NCBI GenBank assembly: GCA_965226945.1
Contig: OZ245717.1
Span: 4,340,001-4,404,000 of the forward strand
Direction: 5' to 3'
Origin: SYLG01 sp965226945
GTDB lineage: Bacteria > Planctomycetota > Planctomycetia > Gemmatales > Gemmataceae
DNA: 64,000 nt
Position 1 is the first letter of the stretch, and each line of letters starts with the position of its first letter. Made by a program: the position numbers and the translations under genes. Shown here piece by piece: positions 1 to 8,600 of the stretch. The notes beneath the pieces were generated by a model. That model was not told the DNA's origin. It did no database searches and saw only the letters and a list, made by a program, of their open reading frames with translations.

Positions 1-586
1 CGGGCGCGCTGTAGGATGGTTTCCACATCGGATTCCTCCATTTTCTCCCGGATTTCCCAATGAACGATGAAGCGGCTTGCTCCGTCGAGAATTGAACAGA
101 GGAAGTAAAAAGTGCCGGCAATGTTGAGGTAACTGACGTCAATGTGCCAGTGCTCATGCGGGACGAGCGGCTGGACGAAGCCGGTGCCCTTCTTGGAAGG
201 CGCGGGCGAAGAACCGGCCAGCAATCCAGCGCGTTTCAACACGCGATAGACGCTGGCCGGACTGCATGCGACAACATCGGCATCGAGCATCATGAATGTC
301 AGGCGCCGATAGCCTTCGAGTGGATGAAGCCGATTGAATGCGCAGATCTTTTCCTTCTCATCATCGGTCAACCAATGATCGCGCGGCACCAGCGCATTGT
401 GCTCGTTGACCTTGCCGAAGCGCTGCTTCCAATCGTGAAACTTGCTGGAGCCGATGCCGACCCAGCCGACAAAACGTGCCTTCGGAATCTCGGTCTTGCC
501 ATTCCAGAGGTTGATGAAATCAACAACGGTATCACGGGTATCGTGAGGAACCCAGCAGCCTTTCAGGTCTCCCCAAGCTCTTTTTT
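1..586 (-). CDS. IS3-family transposase OrfB, N-terminal part (rve/DDE integrase)
   Basis: The -1 frame relative to orfA is open from the slippery A7 run to the window edge, about 190 residues. It reads through an HTH_21-like region (DHWLTDDEKEKICAF, then LHPLEGYRRLTFMM) into the start of the integrase core, where HWHIDVSYLNIAG carries the first catalytic Asp (codon at 138-140). The second Asp and the Glu of the DDE triad would lie beyond base 1. No independent start with a good ribosome site is evident, which agrees with expression as a frameshift fusion. It is partial because of the window edge; whether the element is intact cannot be judged. Confidence 0.8.
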
Positions 587-877
587 TAAAAGGACATGCT
601 CTTCCATGAGCTCAGCAAGCACGGCGTCCTTGCGCTGAAGCTTTGCCTCAAGCCGCTCGATCTTCTGGTTCTTTGCATCCTCGACCGCCTTCGACTTGCG
701 GCCGTTATCGAACGCTGTGTGGCCGTTCTCAAAAAACTCCTTGAGCCAGGCATAAAACTGGGTCGGGTAAATGTCGTACTCATCGCACAAATCCGACACC
801 GCGACCTTGTCGATCAGGTGCCTCTTGAGGATTGCTACCTTCTCACTGCCCGAAAAATGACGCCGTGCCTTTTTCAT
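563..877 (-). CDS. IS3-family transposase OrfA (helix-turn-helix subunit)
   Basis: This 104-residue protein has the N-terminal helix-turn-helix of IS3/IS911-type OrfA (motif around residues 8-45, with FSGSEKVAILKRHL and YPTQFYAWLKEF) and a coiled-coil tail rich in Lys/Glu (residues 68-100). OrfA binds the element ends and dimerises through the coiled coil. Near the end, minus-strand positions 587-581 form the phased run A_AAA_AAA_G. That is a classic -1 slip site leading into the orfB frame, so the main product is probably a fused OrfAB. A further palindrome (GGTTAAAATTAACC, 893-906) lies just upstream of the start and may be part of the promoter or an OrfA site. Confidence 0.85.
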   Translation of the reverse strand: MKKARRHFSGSEKVAILKRHLIDKVAVSDLCDEYDIYPTQFYAWLKEFFENGHTAFDNGRKSKAVEDAKNQKIERLEAKLQRKDAVLAELMEEHVLLKKELGET

Positions 878-945
878 CGCGATTCACCCTCAGGTTAAAA
901 TTAACCCGATCGAGCCGTTCTTCCAGTTCCGACTGAGGCAAAACA

Positions 946-1086
946 ACTCCAGCAATAAAGCTCCGCCCCAGCCTTGGCCAACATGCGAACGTGCTCGGTG
1001 ACATGGCTTACGGGGATGCGCTTACTACCCACCGTGCGAATTAGCGTGTCGTCGACATCCACATAAACTACTAGCGAACCTTGCAT
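946..1086 (-). pseudogene. 5' fragment of a HAD-type hydrolase gene, cut by the IS3 element
   Basis: From the ATG at 1086 the frame gives a HAD motif I (YVDVDDTLIRTVG, with DVDDT as the nucleophile loop) followed by HVRMLAKAGAELYCWS. It then changes abruptly into residues that come from the insertion sequence and stops near 901. HAD hydrolases continue for more than 100 further residues, so this is only the N-terminal piece. The join at about 945/946 agrees with the proposed end of the element. The 3' part of the gene is not visible and may lie beyond the element, left of the window. Confidence 0.6.
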
Positions 1087-1206
1087 GCGGGTCTCCAGGG
1101 CGAAGCGATGGTTTTGTCTGTGAGGTTACGATCAATTGCCGTGGCGTCGACTCCTTCTAAAAAGCACACGTGCCTGACGTTTCACGCACTGTCGGCGAGT
1201 GCAACT

Positions 1207-1614
1207 ATGTTTGTAAAATTCATGAGTGTCGACGCATGGCAAAATCGGGTTGATCATGGTTTGAACCTGTTTGCACCAACTTGGAATCAGGTGCGGGAAG
1301 CGATTCTTGCACTGGATGGGAAATCCCGCACCATGGTTTGCCTGTCGCAAAAGGAAGGCGATGCCCCTTTGATGATGATTGGAGGGCAATGGGCCGGTAG
1401 ATGCCTTGTGAATGCGACACCGAATAGCTGGGATTTTTTTTCTCTCGAGGACCCATCTCAATCAACTGAAAGACAGGTCTTATTCATTGGCGGTCAAGAT
1501 GGTGATTTCGAGGGAACCAAGTGCGTGCCGTTCGCTTGGGCAATGGAAGCGGCAGAGTACTTCTTTGAGTCAGGCGAGTTGAAGCCTTCGATGAACTGGC
1601 AAGGCGATTATTGA
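1207..1614 (+). CDS. Imm1-like immunity protein (orphan)
   Basis: This 135-residue soluble protein has no signal peptide. It shows the Imm1 pattern: a Trp-containing segment followed by AILALDGKSRTMVCL, then MMIGGQWAGRCLV, the paired VLFIGGQDGDFEG, an AMEAAEYFFESGEL helix and a terminal NWQGDY. Imm1 proteins neutralise toxin domains of polymorphic or contact-dependent systems in the producing cell. No toxin gene is visible next to it, so it is an orphan here, perhaps kept as protection against neighbours (inference). The ATG at 1207 is chosen because the upstream 42 codons from a TTG at 1081 have no family-like content and overlap the HAD fragment on the other strand. No strong ribosome site is seen. 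Confidence 0.6.
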   Translation: MFVKFMSVDAWQNRVDHGLNLFAPTWNQVREAILALDGKSRTMVCLSQKEGDAPLMMIGGQWAGRCLVNATPNSWDFFSLEDPSQSTERQVLFIGGQDGDFEGTKCVPFAWAMEAAEYFFESGELKPSMNWQGDY

Positions 1615-1696
1615 TGGGCCTTATCGACCCACGCGCTTGCTGCACACGATATTTCTAAGGTCCTTCTTGTTGCGGCCGAACTCGTTCGCTCGTCGA

Positions 1697-2023
1697 TCAA
1701 AGCGACGTGGGCGGTTCTGGGGCGACCAGGGGATTCTCTTCTCGATAGGCGATTTTCAGAATCTCTGCACAGAAGAAGGCTTTGGGGCGGTGGTCGGGCA
1801 GTTCGGTGAGAATTCCCGCGTCCACAAGAGCCATTAGATCGGCCTTCGCGGTCGGATAGGTGATCCCGAACTGGCGTGCCAATGTTGCGATCTGCACAAA
1901 AGGGGAGGCGAATAGCGACTCGACCAAGTCGCGCGATCTGGCACGATATTTCAGGGCGAGCGATTCGAGAGGCATGGCTGCTAATGGCCTGTGGCAGCGA
2001 GGCAGTTCAAGTCTTGGCCGCAC
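1697..2023 (-). pseudogene. Fic-family protein, C-terminal winged-helix remnant
   Basis: The 108-codon frame resembles only the C-terminal DNA-binding-like tail of Fic-domain proteins. It contains YRARSRDLVESLF, then a winged helix (PFVQIATLARQFGITYPTAKADLMALVDAGILTEL) and a closing FFCAEILKIAY. The AMPylating Fic core (HxFx(D/E)GNGRxxR) that should precede it is absent: upstream minus-strand DNA is short and overlaps a plus-strand gene beginning at 2075. It is probably the debris of a larger gene. An intact free-standing regulator is less likely because its first 20 residues are not family-like. Confidence 0.55.
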
Positions 2024-2074
2024 TCAAAGGGATTTTGATGCGACATGTTGGCGACGCAAAGATACCATCAGAGT

Positions 2075-2308
2075 ATGATCACCGAAATTGAAGCGTTTTT
2101 TGTAGCCAAGATGAAGGCGAAGGCCGAAATCTTGAAGGCATTGGAGGCCAAAGGAGTTTCAAAGCGGGAATTTGACAAGAAGGCGAAAAAGGGCGAGGCC
2201 AGGTGCTCTCGGTGGAACCATTATGTCTTTCCGCCGGGGTGTTTCTCAGAATTAGGGAAACCGATCAGTGAGACGGTATTACCACCTGGCGAGTGGGAAC
2301 CTATATGA
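2075..2308 (+). CDS. Hypothetical protein, 77 aa
   Basis: The product is not recognised. It is a small soluble protein with a Lys/Glu-rich helical N-terminal half (residues 1-45) and an aromatic, Pro-rich C-terminal half (RWNHYVFPPGCF, then LPPGEWEP). The ATG at 2075 is preferred over an in-frame ATG at 2045 because the helix starts there. It lies in the cluster of small orphan genes between the IS3 element and the acyltransferase, ten bases upstream of the frame that holds the next gene, so it may be co-transcribed with it. The size and setting would fit an immunity or antitoxin protein, but no motif supports that. Confidence 0.4.
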   Translation: MITEIEAFFVAKMKAKAEILKALEAKGVSKREFDKKAKKGEARCSRWNHYVFPPGCFSELGKPISETVLPPGEWEPI

Positions 2309-2335
2309 GAGGGATCGGTGCGATGCATCTACAGG

Positions 2336-2623
2336 ATGAATCTATTTCCCAAAGTGTATTTGAAAGCCGAGCGCCTTGCGGACGGCCATCACTGGAATGC
2401 CAGGTTTTGTAGGCCGGCGGAGTTACCGGCTCCGTTGAGACGGGGATATCTACCGCTCGAATGGACTGCGGATGCACTCATGGAGAGATTTTCAAACCAT
2501 GCTGAAATCGATGGATGGGACATTACGAAATGGATCGAATTTCGTTTCTCTTTGAACGGATGCCCGATGAAATTGGTTGGCAGATTTGATTTTGACCTAT
2601 TGCAGCTCTGGGAAGTGAGGTAG
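2336..2623 (+). CDS. Hypothetical protein, 95 aa
   Basis: The product is not recognised. It is a soluble acidic/aromatic protein with no signal peptide or membrane segment. A GTG at 2318 would add six residues; the ATG at 2336 is preferred, though its ribosome site (AGG directly before the start) is poor. Codon use has the less GC-rich third positions seen in its small neighbours, unlike the housekeeping genes of the window, which suggests recent arrival. It could be another immunity-type protein, but this is a guess from context only. Confidence 0.4.
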   Translation: MNLFPKVYLKAERLADGHHWNARFCRPAELPAPLRRGYLPLEWTADALMERFSNHAEIDGWDITKWIEFRFSLNGCPMKLVGRFDFDLLQLWEVR

Positions 2624-2710
2624 CTCCACGGGAATCATCCCAAGCCCCCTGAGATGCTCCAGAAGCTCGTCATCTTGAATGACTCCCTTTGGCGAAAGGC
2701 AAGTTTTTCA
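2597..2710 (-). pseudogene. Possible 3' remnant of an unknown minus-strand gene
   Basis: On the minus strand an open stretch without a start codon reads CLSPKGVIQDDELLEHLRG and then GLGMIPVELPHFPEL before a stop at 2597. Its composition is protein-like and it is closed upstream by a stop, so it may be the end of a decayed gene. It overlaps the last bases of the plus-strand gene ending at 2623. Support is weak. Confidence 0.2.
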
Positions 2711-2738
2711 CTGCTCATAAAAAGAGAAGTCAGATTCA

Positions 2739-3458
2739 ATGGATGTTGATATTAAAATAAACGCAACTAAAAATGTGTTTGAAGATAACGAATCGATTGT
2801 CTTGAAACGAGAAGATGTGCCTGACCATCTTCGGCTTTTCCCAAATATCGGGGCCGTTAACTTTCTGACGACGAGAGTTGGATTTCAGTACACGGTTGAA
2901 GACTTGGTCGTTCATTGTGGATGGGAATGCCTTGAGGAATTCGGCAGATTTTCAGGACATCCGTATCGAGTTTGGTGTTTTATCTCGGATGCCTTCTGGC
3001 AGATTCCAACCAAGGTCACAAGGTACAAGAAGCTTCGGAGATATCACAAAGCGTTTTTACAAACGCCCGGGATCGGCGAAATTGGGCCGGAAGTCGAATT
3101 TCAAAGCGAGAAGGAGATTCGATTTGCCGGAGTGGTCGAAGTCACCGGCGAAGCGTTGATCCAAGCACTCAAGCTCGTTCGACTCAATCCTTCTTGCCCC
3201 ATCATCCTGAGTTGTCGGCAAGATTTTCCTAGTGAAGATCAAGTAAGAGCACTTTTCGATCAAGCATTCTATGACAAAAAAGGGAGAAGAGAAACCAAGG
3301 TGAACTTCGCGGCTCTTTCCGCTTTTGCATGCATTCATGGAGATGCCGTGCTGCGAGTTTGGGGTTTCTTCGATGACATCGAAGCTTCGGCCCATTTGAT
3401 CGCGAAACAGGACATCACTGACGAATTTGCAAGATATTTGGAAAAGCACCGAAGCTAA
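2739..3458 (+). CDS. Hypothetical protein, 239 aa
   Basis: This soluble protein is of unknown family. There is no signal peptide, no membrane segment and no obvious catalytic motif. Residues 1-60 read as a mixed alpha/beta start, there is a Trp/Cys-rich centre (VHCGWECLEEF, VWCFISDAFW), and the second half contains VVEVTGEALIQALKL and CPIILSCRQDF. The ATG at 2739 follows an AGAAG stretch that can serve as a ribosome site. The gene is less GC-rich than its right-hand neighbours, belongs with the accessory genes at the left end, and ends 45 bases before a convergent gene with a hairpin between them. Confidence 0.55.
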   Translation: MDVDIKINATKNVFEDNESIVLKREDVPDHLRLFPNIGAVNFLTTRVGFQYTVEDLVVHCGWECLEEFGRFSGHPYRVWCFISDAFWQIPTKVTRYKKLRRYHKAFLQTPGIGEIGPEVEFQSEKEIRFAGVVEVTGEALIQALKLVRLNPSCPIILSCRQDFPSEDQVRALFDQAFYDKKGRRETKVNFAALSAFACIHGDAVLRVWGFFDDIEASAHLIAKQDITDEFARYLEKHRS

Positions 3459-3494
3459 AGGCGGTCATTCGTCTTTGCCGAGAATGGACCGCCT
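3459..3494. terminator. Hairpin between convergent genes
   Basis: The arms AGGCGGTC-ATTC (3459-3470) and GAAT-GGACCGCCT (3482-3494) pair with a single bulged base around an 11-base loop. The hairpin starts at the base after the stop codon of the plus-strand gene ending at 3458 and lies just beyond the stop of the minus-strand gene ending at 3504, so it could end transcription from both sides. There is no clear T tract. Confidence 0.5.
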
Positions 3495-3503
3495 TCAGCA
3501 CAT

Positions 3504-5264
3504 TCAAGAGGCTTGGCCTGTGGTCTCAAGCACCGGTTGCACTTCAAGGCTCGGTTTCACTCTCTGCCGTTTGCGCGGCCCATTCAGAAAGCTGCCAATC
3601 CACGAGTAGCGGACCATGTATTCGTAGACCACAAGCAAGATCATGGTAGTCAGAACGCAGGCAACCGTGAATTTCACGAAGGGGGAGAGGTTCCAGCCGC
3701 GCAACCAGGCTTGCAGGAGAATGAGCACAGGAAGGTGCGTCAGATAAAGCCAGTAGGCTGAGTCGGAAAGGTAGCGGACCGGCTTCGATTCATGACTCAG
3801 GAAGGTGCGGAACAGACCCATCAGGCCGAAGGACATGCCCCAGGCATAAATCACTTGCAAGAGGCCGCCGAGGAACAAGTCGGGCGGATAGGCGTAGTTC
3901 AGCGGTAGCACGAGGAACAGGGCGATTGCTCCCTCCAGCCACCACCACTGCGTCAGCCGGCCATCGCGATCGTCGCAATCGAAATAGAGCGCGCCGAAGA
4001 AAAAGAAGATCGCATAGTAAAAGAGCACATGGGGTTGGGGGAGGAAGCCGGCCGAGGTGTCGGGGCCGAAGAGCGGGGTCACGATGCCCATGAAAAGTTG
4101 CGGCACCATCGTCAAAGGAATCAGCCACAGCCAGCGCAAAGGGGTGACGATCAGCGCGGAAGGGATTTTGATTGACCCTGGCAAGAAGGACCCGATCGAG
4201 ACCAGGACCGCAAAGATCGCCACGAGCCAGCAAAGGTGCCAGAGGAACCAAAGGTGGCCGAATAGTTCGCCTGTGAAGAGTTTCCCTTCGGGAAAGGTGG
4301 GCGCCAGGCGGACCGTGAAGCGATCGGAATCGATGAAGGCGCGGTACTGTGCGCGCAGCGATGGCAGCGAGCCATCGAGGGCGACCGGTTTCTTGTCCGC
4401 CTCCTTCTTGTCCGACTCGGTCTTCTGGGTTTCGGCGGCCAGCAGCAGCGTTCGGCAGGCGGCGCGGTTCGCTTCAAACTGCTCGTCGGACGGCAAGACC
4501 ACCTTCATGGCGGACGCGACGGATTTGGTGTAGTTGAGTTCTCCCTTGGTGGAGTCGAGCGCCGTGTCGTTCAAATTGCCGCGAGCAAGCGGATTGGCAC
4601 CTTTTTTCAACAACAGATCCACGACTTCGGCATGGCCAAGGAACGCGGCCAGATGGAGGGCGCCATGCCGGTCCGCGTTGCTGGCGTTGACATCGGCGCC
4701 GCCATCAAGGAGCAGTTCGACGATTTCGGTGTTTCCCTTGGCCGCGGCCCAGGCGATCGCCGGCAGACCATGCGCAATGTCGACCTGGTTGGGATCGGAG
4801 CCATCGATCAGGGCCAAGTACAGGGCATCGGCATCCTGGCTCTTGACCGTATCAACGACTTCTTCGGTTTGCCCGCTCGTCTTACGCACTTGCGCTTGTT
4901 GTGACTCTACGATGCCGCCGGCCGTGACGATCGCCACGATGAGCAACGGCATCACGATCACCATCGACGCGAGCAAGGGCAACAGCACGCGCGTCGTGCG
5001 CTGCTTGAGCAGTGCCACGAGTCCGCGCTTGCGCCAGAGCATCATCGTGAAATAGCCGCTGACGAGCATGAAGAGCGCCATGCGGAAGCCATGAATTCCT
5101 CCGCAAAGCCATTCGAAGAAAGGGCTCGATTGCGGATCCTGCACGATCCATGGACTGCCTGTGTAGGTAAGGGCGCCATGCAGAGCGATACCCAAAAGCA
5201 TGGCAAAAGCCCGAAGCGCGTCGAGCTCGTGCTGGCGCTGAATCCCGGATTGAGGGGTGCTCAT
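3504..5264 (-). CDS. Acyltransferase-3 family membrane protein with inserted ankyrin repeats
   Basis: This is a 586-residue integral membrane protein of the acyltransferase-3 (OpgC/MdoC-like) family, which O-acylates surface glycans. The family start (RQHELDALRAFAMLLGIALHG, residues 10-30) and first membrane helices occupy residues 15-115. Further helices run from about 335 to 560 and include FGHLWFLWHLCWL, YYAIFFFFGALYFD and AYWLYLTHLPVLI. Between them, residues about 143-260 are soluble ankyrin repeats (NTEIVELLLDGGADVNA, HAEVVDLLLKKGANP), followed by a Lys/Asp-rich linker. The usual family is about 350-400 residues, so the insertion explains the extra length. The extracytoplasmic or cytoplasmic position of the ankyrin block depends on topology not resolved here. 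The donor and acceptor are unknown. Confidence 0.85.
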   Translation of the reverse strand: MSTPQSGIQRQHELDALRAFAMLLGIALHGALTYTGSPWIVQDPQSSPFFEWLCGGIHGFRMALFMLVSGYFTMMLWRKRGLVALLKQRTTRVLLPLLASMVIVMPLLIVAIVTAGGIVESQQAQVRKTSGQTEEVVDTVKSQDADALYLALIDGSDPNQVDIAHGLPAIAWAAAKGNTEIVELLLDGGADVNASNADRHGALHLAAFLGHAEVVDLLLKKGANPLARGNLNDTALDSTKGELNYTKSVASAMKVVLPSDEQFEANRAACRTLLLAAETQKTESDKKEADKKPVALDGSLPSLRAQYRAFIDSDRFTVRLAPTFPEGKLFTGELFGHLWFLWHLCWLVAIFAVLVSIGSFLPGSIKIPSALIVTPLRWLWLIPLTMVPQLFMGIVTPLFGPDTSAGFLPQPHVLFYYAIFFFFGALYFDCDDRDGRLTQWWWLEGAIALFLVLPLNYAYPPDLFLGGLLQVIYAWGMSFGLMGLFRTFLSHESKPVRYLSDSAYWLYLTHLPVLILLQAWLRGWNLSPFVKFTVACVLTTMILLVVYEYMVRYSWIGSFLNGPRKRQRVKPSLEVQPVLETTGQAS

Positions 5265-5606
5265 TTTTTGCTTTTTGCCTGGGTGACTTGGGGAAAACAG
5301 ACCGTTTCCAAGACGTGAGGTCTATTCAAAAGCCTATAGCAAGGGAGGGGCGAACGCCGTTACAGAGGTGCTTTGGAATTTTTCAAACGATTGAAGGACT
5401 CGGCTCTAACGATGATTCAGTAGTAGGCCTAAGTTCAGGAATAATAAGGGCTAACGACGAGGTCGCTGGGCCAGTGAATCAAGAATAGAGCCCTTTGCAC
5501 CCTGCCCAGGATCACGAACCGAGGACATTGCGGGCTGTCCTTCCGACCTCCAATCTCGAACAAACTTTCTGCGACTCAGAAGACCTCTGAGGTCAGATGC
5601 CTGGCG
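5265..5606. other. Intergenic stretch, nothing recognised
   Basis: These 342 bases separate two minus-strand genes. They should contain the promoter of the acyltransferase gene and the end of the kinase transcript. No convincing gene, RNA or repeat was seen; a short palindrome GACCTCTGAGGTC lies near 5585-5597, just beyond the kinase stop. Confidence 0.4.
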
Positions 5607-8600
5607 CTACGGGACTTTGGGCACTTGGAAAAAAAGCCCCTTGTAGGCCGGCAGGTTCTTCAAAGAAAACTCCTTCCCCTTGATCAGTGCGGCAAGAATC
5701 TCAGGTACATAGCCTTGCATGAACCGGACCTTGCCCTCTTCACACAAATAGACGCCTGCAGGCAATTGATCTTCCGGCAAGGGAATGAGAATTTCCTTGA
5801 TCTTTAAAGTCTCTGATTTGGGCCCGGTGCGCACCGTGAACGGTAGCGGCGGATCGAAGGTCGCGTGAAAATAAGAGTTATCCTTTGCTCTTTTCTTCCA
5901 GGCTTCGGGCGTGGCGGCATCTCCCTCGACTTCCTTGGTGCACGAGGCGGCCAGGGCTACCGCCGCGCGCAACGGATCGCGATCATAAGCCGGAGGATTG
6001 GTTTTCGTCCAGGTGTGGGACTCACCTTTGCGTTTGATGGTGTATTCAATTTCCCCGTTGATTTTGGCATAGCTACTCAGCAGCTCAGCAGACTCGTTCA
6101 GGATGACCCTCCAGGGGGAAGCTGCTTGAGCGGGAGCTGTTTCGGGAACCGTGTTGGCCGGCGCATTGGCCGCACCCGTTGGGCCTGCTCGCTGCACTCG
6201 GTCTGGAAGGGGGGACAGCACAGAACCTGATCCCACAGACGGAGGAACCGGAGCCCCGCTTGGATCGCCTGATCCTCCCGTGGGCAGAGTAGAAACCTTG
6301 AGGGTGTCGACCGGGTCCGGCCTGTCAGGATCGGAGTCAGCCAGTTCGATCGTCACCGGATCGCTTTGCGACTGCACTAATTCCACCGGGTGATTCAACC
6401 AAACCTTGGCGGCCGCCGGTTCGCCGGGAGCGGGGTAGGTCCAATTCATTGCCTCGGGGATTTGCCAGTTTTCAAGAATCCACGACCCAACCTTCTTTTG
6501 CAACACCCATTGCAGATTGCACAGGGTGGAAGACTTTTTCAAAAACTCCCCGGATAGGGTGATCCCATATTCCTTGGTCTCGGGATCTTGCTCCATGTCG
6601 ATTTTCAATATCTCCTTGCGAAAGCGGAGGATGGCGACCTTGGCTCGGGGCGAGCTGATTTTCCAGGTGAGCCGAAAAAAACCGGGATTTCCCTCCCCTG
6701 ACATGGCAACCACCATGTGCTGGGATTCGGCCTCGACCACCATCGCCTGCGTCCACCAGTCGGGCGCAATGCGCATTTCCTTGAGCGCTTCGTTATCGGG
6801 CATCGATCCCAACTTTTTCACAAGGCCCGGTTGCCTCAAGCTTGCAGGACCCGACAAGGGGAATACGGCCCAGTGCGCCAAGACTTCGACTGGCGGCGTT
6901 TTACCGTCAGGAGATTCACCAACGAGCACCGGAATGCGGTTCCACACCTTGGGGGCAAGCTGGCCGTAGCCCGCCGGTCCAGGGATAGGGTAAGTCAAAA
7001 CCTCGTTCCGACCGACAATTCCAATGGCCATGGGGTCGGGGTGGATCGCTTTCCAGACGAGCCCTTTGGGCAGCGCAATCTGGGCATGGGTCGAGCTGGC
7101 TTCGTGCCCCTCGCCATCTTTCAAGACAAGGACCTGTTCTCCTGAGTTACTGGTTTTTGCAAACCAGTGAAACGAAAACGATCGCGAAGAATCGATATCG
7201 TTGTGCACGGCCCAGAAGGACATGGCCGGAATCTCGGTCGTGGTTTGATTGCCCTGCCGAATGAAAGTGCGCAAGGCAACCAGGCACCTCGGCTGCACCG
7301 CGAGGGAAGCGGTGGCCACCGCATTGTCATGAACGAAGCTCGTCACCGGCTGGAAGGTTCCATAGATGGGACCGAATCTCCCAGCCACGCCGGGAAGATC
7401 GGCCACCACCGCCTGGGACGTCTCATCGAGCAATTCGCGGGTCGCGCTCCCGTCGGAATGGGAATCCCACAAGGTGATCCCCGCCGTGCCGACTCCGCCC
7501 AGCGCAAAGGCGATCGCGAAGATCAAGGGAATCCCTGGCTGAAGCACGAGGAACAAGGCGGAAAGAATGAGCGCCGCGGCCATCGCTGCGCCCCGGCCAA
7601 ACCAGTCCGGAAAAATGGGGATGGCGCGTTGCAGCGCGACTTTCTGTTGGAAGATCCGGGCGCCATTGAGGCTGATCTCTTGTTGCCGGCCGGTCAATCC
7701 TTCGATTTCTCCGGCGAATTGTTTCGCCTTTGGCTCGAACTGTTTGGCCTTTTGCGGATCCCTTGGATCGCGAGAGCGGACCATCTCGCCGACCGCGGTC
7801 TGGATCAAGGCGGCCTTATTTTGGTCCATGCTGGCTCGATCGCGATCGAGGTCTTCCTGCATCTTGCCCAGTTGCAACAGCTTGGTCTGGTATTCGAGAT
7901 CGAGTTCGCTTCGCCGCTTGACGGTCCACAGGAAGCCAATGAGGATCAGGGGAATGAGCAGGCCAATCACGCCGATCGCGATGCGGCGGCTCTTTCGTAG
8001 CGGTTCTTTCGCCTTGGCTTTGTTTCGGAAGAACATGAGCAATCCCAGGTCGACGAGCGCGATGAAAAGGAATCCTCCGCCCGCAACGAGGGAGGGGTAA
8101 AGGGCATCGATTGACAGTGCGCGTGATTCGACGGCGATGGCCAGCGCGCCAAGGAGGGGCATCCCAAAGATCAGGTAAAGCCAGCGGGAACTGCCCGGCA
8201 CGCCGAGTTCCGAGGCGGGTGTCAATGCGGGCGGCTTGCCGGTGGCCTGTTCGACCGCCTGGCGGATCTTCATGAACCAGATGTTCACATATTCGTTGAA
8301 GCGTGAAGGCGCGCCAAACACACTTCCTGGATAGGGGGCCAGGAAGATCTGTTTCGGTTCGCCTTTTTCCTCGTAGGTCAGGCTGATCAGGTCGAGTCCC
8401 GCGGGGTTCATCAGACGCGGATATTGGCCCAGGCTCACATCCTTGATCGCCCTGAGGGCAATGCGGATCGTTTGGCCGGCGCCCACCAGCGACAAGTACG
8501 CGGAGTCGAGCGAGAGCTCTCTGACCTGGCGGAAGTGATAAAACTGCCCGGAGAAGCTAGCGAGCGAGGTTCTGTCGCTGACATAGCAGGAGGTTTGACC

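Larger units (their letters stand above)
1..945 (-). mobile_element. IS3-family insertion sequence, truncated by the window edge
   Basis: The element holds an orfA/orfB pair joined by a slippery A7 run, typical of IS3-family elements that make an OrfAB transposase by -1 frameshifting. The right-hand limit is placed near 945 because a HAD-type reading frame entering from 1086 stops resembling its family there and the minus strand begins TGTTTTGCC, a TG start as expected for an IS3 end. This boundary is inferred; the other end lies outside the window, so inverted repeats and target duplication cannot be compared. Confidence 0.75.
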
